Source of the DNA: Acanthornis magna
Lineage: Eukaryota; Chordata; Aves; Passeriformes; Acanthizidae
Direction of reading: 5' to 3'
Length of the DNA: 64,000 bases
NCBI GenBank assembly: GCA_036785705.1
Contig: JAWUZG010000084.1
Span: forward strand, 11,979,501 to 12,043,500
The position numbers and the translations under genes are program-made. This document shows positions 10,835 to 21,688 of this stretch, one piece after another; the first letter of the stretch is position 1; each line of letters starts with the position of its first letter. A model generated the notes under the pieces. It saw only the letters and a program-made list of their open reading frames with translations. It made no database searches and was not told the DNA's origin.

Positions 10835-13696
10835 GTGTCACATACTGTTTTTGAATTTGGAGAAGGAATAGGTAATGTTTGTGGGATGAAATAATTTTAG
10901 GAAAAACATGGAAAACTACTTCACCTAATTCTACAATGCAGTCTTTACACTGGGGAATGCAGGCTGGTAATTCAGTGTTTCCTGGATGGTTGATAAGAAA
11001 TTGTTCCTCAGAACTGGTGGAAGTATAAAAGCTGGAGTATGATTTCCACCAAATGTTTAATGACAGGGAGGACAATGATGTTTAAAAAACTAAGTCCAAG
11101 TAGTCTGTTTCCAGCAAAATATTTCAGGAATGCTATGCAAATCCATATATTAGAATAACAAAGCACAGAGCAGATTATCTCACCAATGGCTATGTAAGGC
11201 CAGTGCTATCTCAACAGCCATCCAAAGCTTTGTAAAGCAGGGAAGCACCCAGCGTGCAGGTACCTGCCATCTCCATGCTCCCAGTGCAGGAGTGCAGAGG
11301 GAAACGTGAAACTCCAGTATTTGTGGTCTTGCAGGTTTGCACTGTGGCCTGCTGTATGGATTCATGGGGATTGTGCAGCTGTGACAAACACAACTGCAGA
11401 CTGGAGGTATTTCCTAGTGATGAAAACAGCCAGCCTCTGTTCGATGAGTGTCTTTTGTTGCCCTCCCAGAGTTTGAGCCATGTTTTGGTATCACCACATA
11501 GACTTTTTCAAAAACTTTGTGTTGCACCAGAGCATTTTTCTCTGCAGGTGAGTGCATGGTAGTTACTTCTGCATTATTTTCACACTGAAAATGAAAATGC
11601 AGAAAAAAGCTCCAAATCACCATACATTGTAAGATCTGGTGTGTTGCTTTTCCAATGTTTGTAATTCAAACCTGCAGCTCTTAAATTCCTACTGATAATG
11701 TTTTACAAACTGTCACAAGACTGTTGTACAGTTTTTTCACTTTCCCATAAGCATGGTTTAATAGTGCAGGTTTCATGGTAATGTTGGCTCTGATTCTGCT
11801 AGGCCTCCAATTTACTCTGAAATGTTTTTCCCTCAGCATAACATTGCTTTCAGATACAAACTAAAGAACAAATTACTTGCAGTACCAGATAAGCACATAC
11901 GTGGCTGTCTGAAAAACTGTCTTTCATTTTTTTCATCAGCGTATATTTCATGATATCTGTTGTTCTAAAATGTCCAAAGGTAATTGCCAAAAGCAAATCA
12001 ATGCTGGATGATAATTCTAAGAGAAATATACTGCCTGGAGCTGATAATCTAAATATCACCTTCTTGCTAAAATTAGAGGGAAAATACTACATTTGCCAGT
12101 CAAAAAGGACAGCAATCCCTGTTTTAACTAGCCATGTAGCTTTTTCTCCTGTTCTCAGCATCCATTGGCCTGCTTGGTCAAGCTCAAGAGAGAAACCTGT
12201 AATGTGTTGAGAATTACTGTTTCCTTATTAGCCAGTGTCCTTCAGCAGGGTTTACTATGGTGGTGCTTTGAGTTCTGTTAACTAGTGAATTTTAGGTTCT
12301 ATTTAGTTTAGAGCTTCTTCTTGATAGTGAATCAGTTTATTTCTTGCCCAAGCTGCTTGGAGGAACATCTGTGCACCTACTCCACCAAAGCATTCTGAAG
12401 TTTGCATTTGGTTATGATGAACATGTGCCATCGGCCTATCACAGAGACATGAGTGTGAGAAAAGTTATCTAGCCCTCCACCCTAAGTCCTTGAAGAACCA
12501 TTTCTGGTGAGGATGATAAAATACCTCTGAACTTGCTCCTTGCAATTAAGTCTCCTTATATTTCCAGAAGGACAAGGGAAAGAATTCTGCTGTGTCCATA
12601 TTGTTATAAATATTTGTTGGGAGAATTTACTAAGAAATGCTGCTGAACATGGAATAAAATGTTTTTAAGAAAAGTGGAGCTGGTCTTGATGTGACTAACT
12701 GGATTTCAGATTTTCTTGCTGTCTCTACAGAGAATTTGTTTAGGACTCCAACAGAGCTGTATTTTTATTTTGAATTTGGCCATTAGTATGCTAGGTAGCT
12801 TCAGACACATCTCTTCAGCTCCCTTTTGTCTTCTCATTTCTAAAATGGTAACTTTTAGGCAAGTTATTGAGAACTGCTGATATTTTAAAGACTCGTATAT
12901 GGTGATATCCTTGAGATACTTAGTCTGCATCTTGTTAAGCTGTTGATAGGACTAAACCATTGGTAAATATGATAAATATCAAGATAGGCTATGGGGCAGA
13001 TGAACTTTTTTTGTTTAGTTTTTTCCTCAGGATGCCTTTTTTATCCACACAGACTGTGGCACCAGAAAATGCAGCATACCTTGAATATTAGGGAATGGGT
13101 TGCCACCAGTTACTCCAGATTGAGGTTGAATTTCAGTGTGTCTTCCCTCCCTACTGTGAGACTGAGCTACATAGGCTGCAGTTTGTTTTCCGTTGGTCAG
13201 TATGGATAGTTATCTCTATGGGCTTTGCTCTCACTTGTTGATTTTGGAGAAACTTCGTGGGTGTAGGTTCTGGAGTGATTGCTAGCACAGCACCTCAGGG
13301 ATGGCTGATAACCTACATTTACTGCTGTGGCAGCATTGCCGTAGGCCTGAAGAAAGAGCAGGAGTCAGAAAAATAACTTAGTTTTCAGCCGCTAGAAAGA
13401 ATCTTGCAAATCACACCAAAAAAGTATTTTAAAATGGATATTCTGTGTACATTTCATACTCTTCAGTCTAACAGGGAAATTTTTGCTTGGGTAATAACCT
13501 AATCTGCAGAAACAGTATTGTACATAGTAGTGAAGAATTCAAGCACTCTTGATTCCAGCTAAATGGAAAAATTAACAGCAAACCATTTGAAGAAACGAGA
13601 TTGAAATTTCTGTACCATACAAATATTTTAATGTGGGTTTCTGAAAAATTATACTTTGTAAATGGAATATTTTCCCTGAAATAGTAAAAATATGAC

Positions 13697-13716
13697 TTTT
13701 TTTTTTTTTTCCCCCC
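13697..13716. repeat. T14C6 pyrimidine tract
   Basis: Fourteen T followed directly by six C on the plus strand, a pure homopyrimidine run of 20. Similar T-then-C tracts recur at 4793-4804, 46059-46072, 50914-50927 and 63155-63172. Simple repeat; no adjacent splice-site evidence. Confidence 0.93.
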
Positions 13717-16106
13717 TAAACCTTACTGTCAAAAATGCTTACATTTTGACTGACTGGATAATAAGAAATAACTACCGTGGTAGCCCATGAAATAAGTGAC
13801 AGTAGTAGTGGGGGCAATGTTTTGAAACATAATGATTTCAATTCAGATTGGCTTGTTTATACATTTTAAAAAGTAAGCAAGAGTTGGCAATAGAGCTACT
13901 GTTGTATTTTGTTTCTAAGTTATCTGTGAGACACCACCAGGAATTTAAGATACATCTGGCATTACAATAAGCTGAATGAGTTCTGGCAGCATTTACAATT
14001 GAGAACTCCAAACAGTGTTTTGGTACTTCACTTTTCAGGGTAGTAGATCTCCTTCTTGCACACGTTTGCAAGGAAGCCTCTGGAACAGACAGTGATGCAG
14101 CAGGCTTGTCAGGGAGGCATGCTTTTTACCATCCTGGATGGGTTTATTTTGCCTAGAACATCCAGGCCTGAGTCAGAGGGAAGGAAATGTGACACTCTTG
14201 GGTCCTGTGGCTTCAGCTTAGATTTCCATCTACGTTGTTGCTCAGGCTTTGAGTTTCTTATTGTTGCTTTACTGTAGTAACATGATAACTATGAACACAT
14301 TTTTCAGTAATAATTTTTCTGCAGAAGTCTGGAACATGCTTGTCTGAGAAGAGGGATATAACAGCAAACTTCATATTTAAAACTAGTTCGTCACTTGTGT
14401 TTAGTCATTCCCAGAAAACACAGTGCCCTGATTTTCATGAAAAAACCTTCCAATTTCACTTATCGGCTTTTAAATCTGTAATGCATTTGCCTGTTAGGTA
14501 ATACATGTTTTAAATGTATTATTCATGACTGAGCATTTTCAAGGGTGATTTCCTTCTGCTGTGAACTGCTGCATCTTTGCAAACAGTTTTTGCAGTCCCT
14601 GAGAACGTAATCATTTGAAAGATTCCATTATCTAAAGAAGTGATTTCCAACTGAGAACTTTCTTTAAGAGGAAGGCCACCCCTAATATTAAGGATCTGAA
14701 ATATGCATTCACCTCTTCCTGAACAATAGATGAATTGCCCTTCAGTTTTTTAATTTAAAGCCATGTTTCTGCTGCCAAGTAAGAATGCCACCTGATGTAC
14801 GAGGTGTTTCTCATTAGACTGTGAGATTTCTGTGAGAGAACCAAGACCTTTATGAAGGGGAAACTCTGCCCTCACTGCTGTCCTGGGTTTAAGCTGCTGC
14901 CCTAAACTGACAGCTATGCAGAACTGTGTGGCTTCTTAAGCTTAGCAAGTTATAAATGGTATTCCTCATAATGACCTTGGGAGGTGAATATTGTGTGTCC
15001 CAGGCACACATTGAGAAGATGGAGGGTGTTGTGCTTTGGGTCTCTTAGTAACATATGCACAAGGAACACTGTGCAGCCTCAAGCAAATCAAGAAGATAGA
15101 TGCTCACACGAAGGATGCTGCTGCTGCTATTGCAAGTATAATTCTGGAAGTGTAATGATAATGAGAGGAAGTGGAGGACTTCCTGCATTAGTTTTTGTGG
15201 CTGTGTGAAGGGGCTGTCTGAGCTGCAGCTGTGTTGCACAACTGATAAAAGTTATGTTAGGCTGGGCTAAGTCTCTTGAGATGTAAACTAATACACCTCC
15301 TCCTAGTGCTGCATGCAGCATAGTTAAATTCTTATTAACCTGGAAGTCAGAACAGCAGTAATAATCACTGAGGATGATATTTGTCTCTGTATTTTACTTT
15401 AGGTCAATTACTTTCCCACAAAATGTGTTGGTGCTAGAGTATGTCCTTAAAATACAAGTCACCCCTTTGGGAAAAATTTGCACAGTAAACTAATTACTTA
15501 GCATGTAAGTAAAGGGTCTGTATAAGCTGGGAGAAAGAAAAGGGTAATGGGGGACTTTTAATATACTGGTGATACCCCTCTCAGAGGTCGCTAGACAAGA
15601 AAGGGAGGAATACTAATTTGGGCAAAGCTCAAGATATATGTGGTGTACTGGAGGGAAGACAGTTTCTTGAATTCCTTTCTGAAACATCTAAAACTACATT
15701 TACTTATTTCTAGATTTGACTCGTGAACTATGGATTTATAAAGCAAATTGATGAAATGTTACTGAATGTATTTTATTTATTGTCTTTTTGGTGATGACTA
15801 TGAAAATGTTAGTCATGCTTATCTGTTCAGTATTTTGTTTTGTAATATCTTTACAGTGGCTTTAGTGAGTGTTTTTTCTATTTATTCAATGTACAGTGTT
15901 AGTTTCTTTTTCAACTTGTATGTTTCCTTGTATGTTTTTTGGTTTTTTGAAGATCTGGGACCTTGATCAACTTTACTGTAGGGTTGAAGGGTGATTTTGA
16001 GGCCAGTACATGAGACATTTATTCAAGGTTGTAAGGAGAAGTGAGGACTATTTTTCTTCTGCCTTTGTGGGGGTATGGTTTTGTACCCTCTACACAGCAG
16101 AAGTGC

Positions 16107-16134
16107 TTTGGAAAGTGCAGGTTTTGGAAAGTGC
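16107..16134. repeat. Short direct repeat, period 16
   Basis: TTTGGAAAGTGC occurs at 16107-16118 and again at 16123-16134, separated by AGGT. No gene context. Confidence 0.85.
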
Positions 16135-17483
16135 TTTTTTCATATCTGTGGATGAGAAGTATTACTGTGGTGGTCAGCTGCTCAATGAGAGAGCTTTTCA
16201 GAAAGAGTAACACATGCCAGATTTAATTAGCTCAACCTTGATGGCTGGCACTGTTTTTCGAGGTTTTTTTGAGTTATCGTAACAATGACTCAAATAACTT
16301 ACAGAACCAAATATACTGTAGTCATGGGGGGTGGAGGAAACCACAGGTGAAAATAGCTTGTTGTGTCTGGGTATTTTTTATCAGAGAAAATAATACTTTG
16401 TGAAAATCAACTTGATCTTCCTGTCATTGTGCTCTACTGCAGGTGTGTATATCCTGTATTAAACCAGGCAGACTAGAACAGTCCTGTTTCCCAGCAACCC
16501 AAAGGGTGTGTCTTTGCCTTTGATAACTGCAGTATGTTTAAAATCACGTATTTGAAGATAATTGAGGAGTCCTCTACTTTCAATGCAGAATAAGATGGAT
16601 TAGGTAATTTCTGTTAAGGATGTAATGCTGACACTGCCAGTTAGCTAGACACAAAAGATTTTGTTATGAGATACTGATCTTGTGGTTTAAGTTACTGTAG
16701 AAAAACCAGAGAACTCTGTAAAGCAGAGACTGAAGACAAGAGTGGCAGTAATGCCATAAAAGCTGGTCCATTATGTAACATTAGGATGAAAAGCAGCAGA
16801 GAGAAGCTCAATTTCCAGAGTCCAGCTGCTTCCCTACGGTGCAGTGCTACAGATAATGCAGGAAATAATTAATATAAATGTGCATTCAGAAGAATGCTTA
16901 AATTTTCCAAGTACGTAAAAATGCTGAATATTAAGTTTTTCATGTAATTGCAGGCCACATATGCTTACCATTTTTTGTGTGTGCGTTGACGTCTTTCTCA
17001 ACAGTTTTACCCAGAGAACCAAAACATGGATTTCCTGTTCTTTAAGAGGAACCTGAGTATGCTGTCAGTTCTTCTTCAGCTGCCTTCAGTTATTTTACCT
17101 ATGTAGACTTGAAAGGACAAAGCACGGACTAGCCTGCCTGTTCAACTGCATGTGTTATAAATCTCCTTCTAGCACTGGGCAAGGACAACATTCCAGAATA
17201 TGTTGGTCTTCTCAGGCTTCACAGAAAAGATCGCAAAGGTCAGATAGAGGGAGCATGCTAATTAAGGAGAAAAAATGTTTTCTTTCAGTATATTCATATA
17301 TCAATACATTCAAAAATACTTTCCATCACTTTTATTACAATTTCTATGTATTGTATGGTTATGAGTTTCCAATGAAATAAGTATTTTGTCCAGCTCCTTT
17401 TATTTAGGAAACTTGCTCTGATTGATTTACTTAAATTGTAGTGATCAGGTTTTGTCATAGTATTACAAGTGTTTGAGTTTTTT

Positions 17484-17512
17484 AACTGCTTTAAAATTAT
17501 TTTAAAGCAGTT
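17484..17512. repeat. 29-base palindrome, 14-base perfect arms
   Basis: The left arm AACTGCTTTAAAAT is followed by one central T and its exact reverse complement ATTTTAAAGCAGTT. Such a structure can extrude as a cruciform or fold as a hairpin when transcribed. No terminal-repeat transposon was seen around it. Confidence 0.95.
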
Positions 17513-18182
17513 TTATTATAGTTGAGAGCTGTGGATACCATAAGAATAACTGCACTTCGCATGAAATCTCAGCGAGGAGTACCAGTCAGGATAGTGGCAG
17601 CAGAATTATTTGATGTCTTTGGTTATTAAATACATGAAAATAATGCAACACATAGACTTGTCAATGACGCTCATGTAATCTGTCATTGCAGTCCATGCTT
17701 CTAACTTCCCTTTTAAACATGCAGAAGAGGCCTACATGGATTAAAGGTCACGGTATGTGTATTGCTGTCAGAGTGCATTATTATGGCAAATTGATGCATT
17801 TTGTTCCATGTCCTCAGTCTCCATGGGTTGTAATTTCTGTGAAAGGTGGAGTTGAATAAACTTGTCTCATTTTATTACTGTAAGATGAAACAGGCATGAA
17901 TTTCTCATGGTCCTGAGCTTTTTGCCCAGTTCTTGTACTCTGGGTGAATTACCTGCCTGGAACACTCTTCCTGGAATCACACCTTTTGCGTGTACTTCTC
18001 AGTATAGCTGGGCAGCCTGAGTCCAGCCTTATATTTATGAATTTTTGCTGCTTTATCTATTAATGATGGAGAGGATGTGTTTCCGTTGACAATCAGGTCT
18101 CTCTGGTGGTTTATTGAAGGGATCTTCGGAATTTAATGAATTTTTATTCTGTGGGCTGATAAATGTAATTGAAGTTGTGGAT

Positions 18183-18196
18183 AAAAAAAAAAAAAA
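18183..18196. repeat. A14 homopolymer tract
   Basis: Fourteen consecutive A on the plus strand. No upstream retroposon is recognisable. Confidence 0.93.
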
Positions 18197-18591
18197 TTGT
18201 CAGTTCCTGCTCTCTCTTTGATGCTATGGATGCTCCTCTTATGCTTGCAGACTAAGTGGTTCAGCAGGCACAGTAACTCCCCCCCAAAGAAACTGAGCCT
18301 ATGGCAGTTGAGTAAAAGAGTGATAATGCATGGTGAGGCTGCCAAGCAGCAAGATAGAGACTGCTGTAGTGACAAAGCATGTGGCAGCACTTGGGGCTTT
18401 CCGAGAGATAATCTGGCTGCAACGCTTTTGATTTCTAAGGAAGAAATTGCTAGAAACATGATACAGTTTTATCTCAACAAGACTGACTTGGACTAGGCTA
18501 GGTGTGCTGTTGCTTCTGTTGTTACAGGAACAATTGGGTTGCATCTCTTTAAGGTGTATATATCATCTTTCCTCAAAAATACCAAACCTAC

Positions 18592-18635
18592 GACCAATTT
18601 ACAAAAGGCACTTGACCAATTTACAAAAGGCACTT
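18592..18635. repeat. 22-base perfect tandem duplication
   Basis: A 22-base unit starting GACCAATTTACAAAAGG occurs twice back to back with no mismatch (18592-18613 and 18614-18635). Perfect identity suggests a recent slippage or repair event. Confidence 0.95.
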
Positions 18636-18983
18636 CTTTTCTCAGTTTCACTGTGTTCCTTCAGTCATCTGGTAATGAGGTTACATAAGTTAAACTGGGT
18701 CTGTCTACTCTTGAATGCAGTGATTAGTGCTCCAAGTAAACTAATCCGAACCACTGCATCCAATATGTGCACGCAAGCGTGGCTGAAGCAAGGTAGGGGG
18801 CAAAAAGAGATTATTCAGTAAAAATATGATAGTTCAACAGGAGTTTTCTTTTTGATAGGCTCGTATGGGGGTCAAGTGAGAACAGTGGCTGTGAAAGTTC
18901 TATGTATCAAGTGTCATTGTTAGACATTTTTTAGCTCTGGTTTCATGAAGAGTAATAATCAAAGCTTAATTTAAAGAAGGGCT

Positions 18984-19029
18984 TTCACATGCCAGGTACT
19001 TTCACATCACAGGTACTTTTGGTACTTTT
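18984..19029. repeat. Nested tandem repeats, 17-base and 9-base units
   Basis: TTCACATGCCAGGTACT (18984-19000) is followed by TTCACATCACAGGTACT (19001-19017), two mismatches in 17. The end of the second unit runs into GGTACTTTT repeated twice (19012-19029). This is a small compound minisatellite built on GGTACTTT. Confidence 0.9.
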
Positions 19030-19454
19030 GCTGTGGAATGCCATTTTTTAAAAAGTCTTAATTATTGTTAATACACAAACAGACTTTTGGCCTCCCATCC
19101 ATACATAGTGTTTTTATATCAGAGATTTTGGTCCTGTTCCATGAACTATAAAAATTAAGCATTTCTGCAACTTCTGCATTTTGGAATAAAGACTGTGTAA
19201 GTGAGGGTTTTTTGTTTTTTTTTAATAAAGATTTGATAGTTTCATCAAAAAGACTACAGTGTGCAAAGGTGAAGTACGTTGTTTCAGGTTATGTGCTGGG
19301 GTATATTTAATCTCTTCTGTTGGTTTTAAAATCTATTATTAAAACTTAATGTTTTGTTCTGCTGGATCTGGGCTCTTTTTTGGTAATAGCCATCAACAGT
19401 GAAAATGATAGGGACTTCATGGAGGCTGCAAACATTTTTCTTGCAGTAAAAGGC

Positions 19455-19536
19455 TGGGGTGGTTTTTGTTTGTTTTCTGGTTTTGGGTTTGTTTGGTTGG
19501 TTGGTTTGGTTTTTGTTTTGGTTTTGGGATTTTTTT
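19455..19536. repeat. G/T-rich low-complexity tract
   Basis: About 80 bases almost entirely of G and T on the plus strand (GGTTTTT, GGTTGG, GTTTTGGTTTTGGG), interrupted by single C and A. Similar shorter tracts lie at 26385-26434 and 48691-48722. It is likely simple-repeat DNA. Confidence 0.9.
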
Positions 19537-19799
19537 AAGTAAAGGGGGCAACCAGGAAATTCACTGAACAACCAAGGATGGCCTCTGCAGAAGCCCTGTG
19601 TGAAATGAAAGGTCATTCAGAGTTGGAGCTTGTTTAGCTTACAGAACAGGAAGAATAAAATATTGAGTGTAATTTAAAACAAGCACCTCTTCTAACATAC
19701 AGATTCAAAGGGTACCGTGCGGCAACAGGTCAGATCCTCATCTCCTTGGCTAATGAGTAATCACTTGTTATTTTTTTCCGATATGATCATTGCTGAGAA

Positions 19800-19925
19800 A
19801 TGAAACCGAGCCCGGGCTGTGGGTTGCGGTGAGTGACAGGACGGTCCCCGCCTTTCCGGAGCTGGGCAGCTGCGGGCAGCGGGCTCCCTCTGCAGCTCCG
19901 GGAGGAGCTCGGTGCTCTCCGCTGA
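19800..19925. promoter_or_regulatory. Small CpG-rich patch, possible promoter or alternative first exon
   Basis: I count about 11 CpG dinucleotides in this stretch of a window otherwise nearly free of CpG, with clearly raised GC. It contains GC-box-like and CCGGAG segments. On the plus strand there is a consensus splice donor, TTGCG followed by GTGAGT at 19829. That arrangement fits a small unmethylated promoter with a short first exon. It is far shorter than a usual CpG island, and no TATA box or downstream acceptor can be tied to it. It may also be a GC-rich remnant of something else. Confidence 0.22.
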
Positions 19926-19936
19926 GCTTCAGGGAT

Positions 19937-19974
19937 GCTTTGAGTGGCATGTTGAGTGGCTTTGAGTGGCATGT
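19937..19974. repeat. Partial 22-base tandem duplication
   Basis: GCTTTGAGTGGCATGTT occurs at 19937 and again at 19959, a period of 22. The second copy diverges after its first 17 bases. It lies directly downstream of the CpG-rich patch. Confidence 0.9.
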
Positions 19975-21182
19975 TCTCTATATGTTCAGGGACCCTGCAT
20001 TTGAGCAAACACGAAACTTCGTGTTGGTTAGTGTTCTAAGCAAAGGTATTGTTCAGCCAAATGGTATTTTGTTCCTAAAAACACTGCGCTTTCAGATTTG
20101 GTACAGTATTTCAGTCCTTAAGGTATTCAGACTTTAAGGTTGTTCTGAATGTCTAAATTTCAGAGTGGAGGAACTGATTAAAAATACAAACGTTGCAAAG
20201 TTTATATTGGAGAAAGTAATGTTACCACTGCTAGTAATTAGTTACTAATTATGGTAATTTTACGCGTTCCAAATATTCAATGGATATGGATATATGTTCT
20301 TGAAGTATCTTGGATTTACTACACAAAAGAACATCTCATGACACTATCGTATGACTGCTGTACTGCAGATGACAAAGGAAAAATCTAAATTTTTATGGGG
20401 CTATTTTTGAATACCTCACTTTCTATTAATTTTAATATTTTTATCTGTTTGCTCTTACAATGCTAAAAACATGAGCTGTGTCTGCAGTGCTTTAGTGCAT
20501 CAGCTCTTTGATTTCTGGAGTCTGTATGTGCTGGCATGGCATTACAGTATGTAAACTTAGAAACCTCTTGGGCATCTTTGTAGCCCTCCTGGGGAAGAAG
20601 CAACAGGGCAAAAAAACCCCCACATGATAAAACAGAACCCTGGATATTGTAAAGGCTTGCAGGAAGAAGGAAAAACAAGGTACATACATGATGCAGAAAA
20701 ATAGACTAATATAAAAGTTGCCACAATGTTCCTGTGCAGGCTCTTTCAGCAGAGGGCAGTTCTGGCCCAGTTGGCTTTAATGTCCCAGGGCTGCACAGTC
20801 ATAGGCAGCAGGATGTGGATGTGCCAAGCTGGTCTCGGTACAAGCTTTCAGCTGAGTGAGTTTGTAATAGGTGGCTGGAGGGGGATTGTGAATAGATTTT
20901 GGAATACCTGCTTAAAATTACCGTCAGTCTAGTATCACAAGGTGAAGTTCTGTTAGTCACTTATCCATTTCTGCTGGCAGGGTTGCTGTATTCTTTGGTT
21001 AGCAGCCCTTTGTCCAGGTGAATCTGTCTGTGATTCCCTGTTTTCTGCTTGGAAAGAGAATAAGTGCAATGGACAGGAACCAGCAAACAAGGTGAAAGCA
21101 AGAGGTGTTCTGGACTGCTTCTTGTGCTATCAGCTGATTCAGTGCGGGATGATTATTGCATTGCCACAAAAGAAAACCAGCT

Positions 21183-21688
21183 TTTCACAGGGTGGAAAAG
21201 AGTCCAAGACCATTGAATCCAACCTTAGACCAATTACCTCCATGCCAACTAAATCATAGCACTAAGGGCCGTGTCCAGTTGTTTCTTGAACAGCTCCAGG
21301 GAAGGTGATTCCACCACTTCCCTGGGCAGCCTGTTCTGATGCTTAACCACCCTTTCAGTGAAGAAATTCATCTTGATGTGCAACCCGAACCTCTCCTGGC
21401 ACAGATTGAGGCTATTTCCATTTGTCCTATCACTTGTTTCCTGAGAAAAGAGACCAACCCCCACCTGGCTACAACCTCCGTTCAGGTCCTTGTAGAGAGT
21501 GATAAGGTCACCCCTGAGCCTCCTTTTCTCCAGGTTAAACCACCTCAGCTCCCTCAACTGCTCCTCACAGGGCTTGTGCTTCAGATCCTTTCCCAGCTCT
21601 GTTGCCCTTCTCTGGGCTTGCTCCAGCACCTCAGTGTCTTTCTTCTAGTGAGGGGCCCAGAACTGGACACAGGACTCAAAGTGCAGCC
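21183..21688 (-). mobile_element. CR1 LINE fragment, 5'-truncated
   Basis: About 500 bases match the avian CR1 retrotransposon 3' region in reverse orientation. Hallmarks on the plus strand, in order, are ATTGAATCCAACC, CCACTTCCCTGGGCAGCC, TCACCCCTGAGCC, TTCTCCAGG, GGGCTTGCTCC and GGACACAGGACTC. The element reads 5' to 3' from 21688 down to 21183. It is 5'-truncated, as nearly all CR1 copies are, and the usual ATTCTATG-type 3' repeat is not clear at its end. Family function: non-LTR retrotransposition through an ORF2 endonuclease and reverse transcriptase; this fragment retains only the C-terminal coding end and 3' UTR. It is the main evidence that the window is avian (CR1 also occurs in other reptiles). 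Confidence 0.96.
21249..21629 (-). pseudogene. CR1 ORF2 C-terminal remnant (126 codons)
   Basis: This is the open part of the CR1 fragment, read on the minus strand from an internal ATG at 21629 to TAG at 21249-21251. Recognisable C-terminal blocks of CR1 ORF2 are [15 protein letters not shown] near the start, [48 protein letters not shown] and a final LDTALSAMI. The endonuclease and the catalytic YxDD region of the reverse transcriptase lie upstream in a complete element and are absent here. The frame is undisrupted over its length, so the copy is only moderately old, but it cannot encode a working enzyme. No independent promoter is visible. Confidence 0.93.

Larger units (their letters stand above)
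10835..17483. other. Non-coding stretch, no gene seen
   Basis: Mostly AT-rich unique-looking sequence. It includes a T14C6 tract and a small 12-base direct repeat, listed separately. Open frames are all about 100 codons or fewer with no recognised domain. An ATTCATG-rich, low-GC stretch runs from about 14280 to 14770. Nothing else recognised. Confidence 0.55.
17513..21182. other. Non-coding stretch with several short duplications
   Basis: No gene recognised. It holds an A14 tract, three short tandem duplications, a G/T-rich low-complexity tract and a CpG-rich patch, all listed separately. The remainder is unique-looking AT-rich sequence. Confidence 0.55.

Noticed and set aside
14880..14990. 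TGTCCTGGGTTT as a possible LTR start (similar TGTCCTGGTTT near 37629)
   Set aside because: No matching LTR end, poly(A) signal arrangement, target-site duplication or internal retroviral sequence was found.
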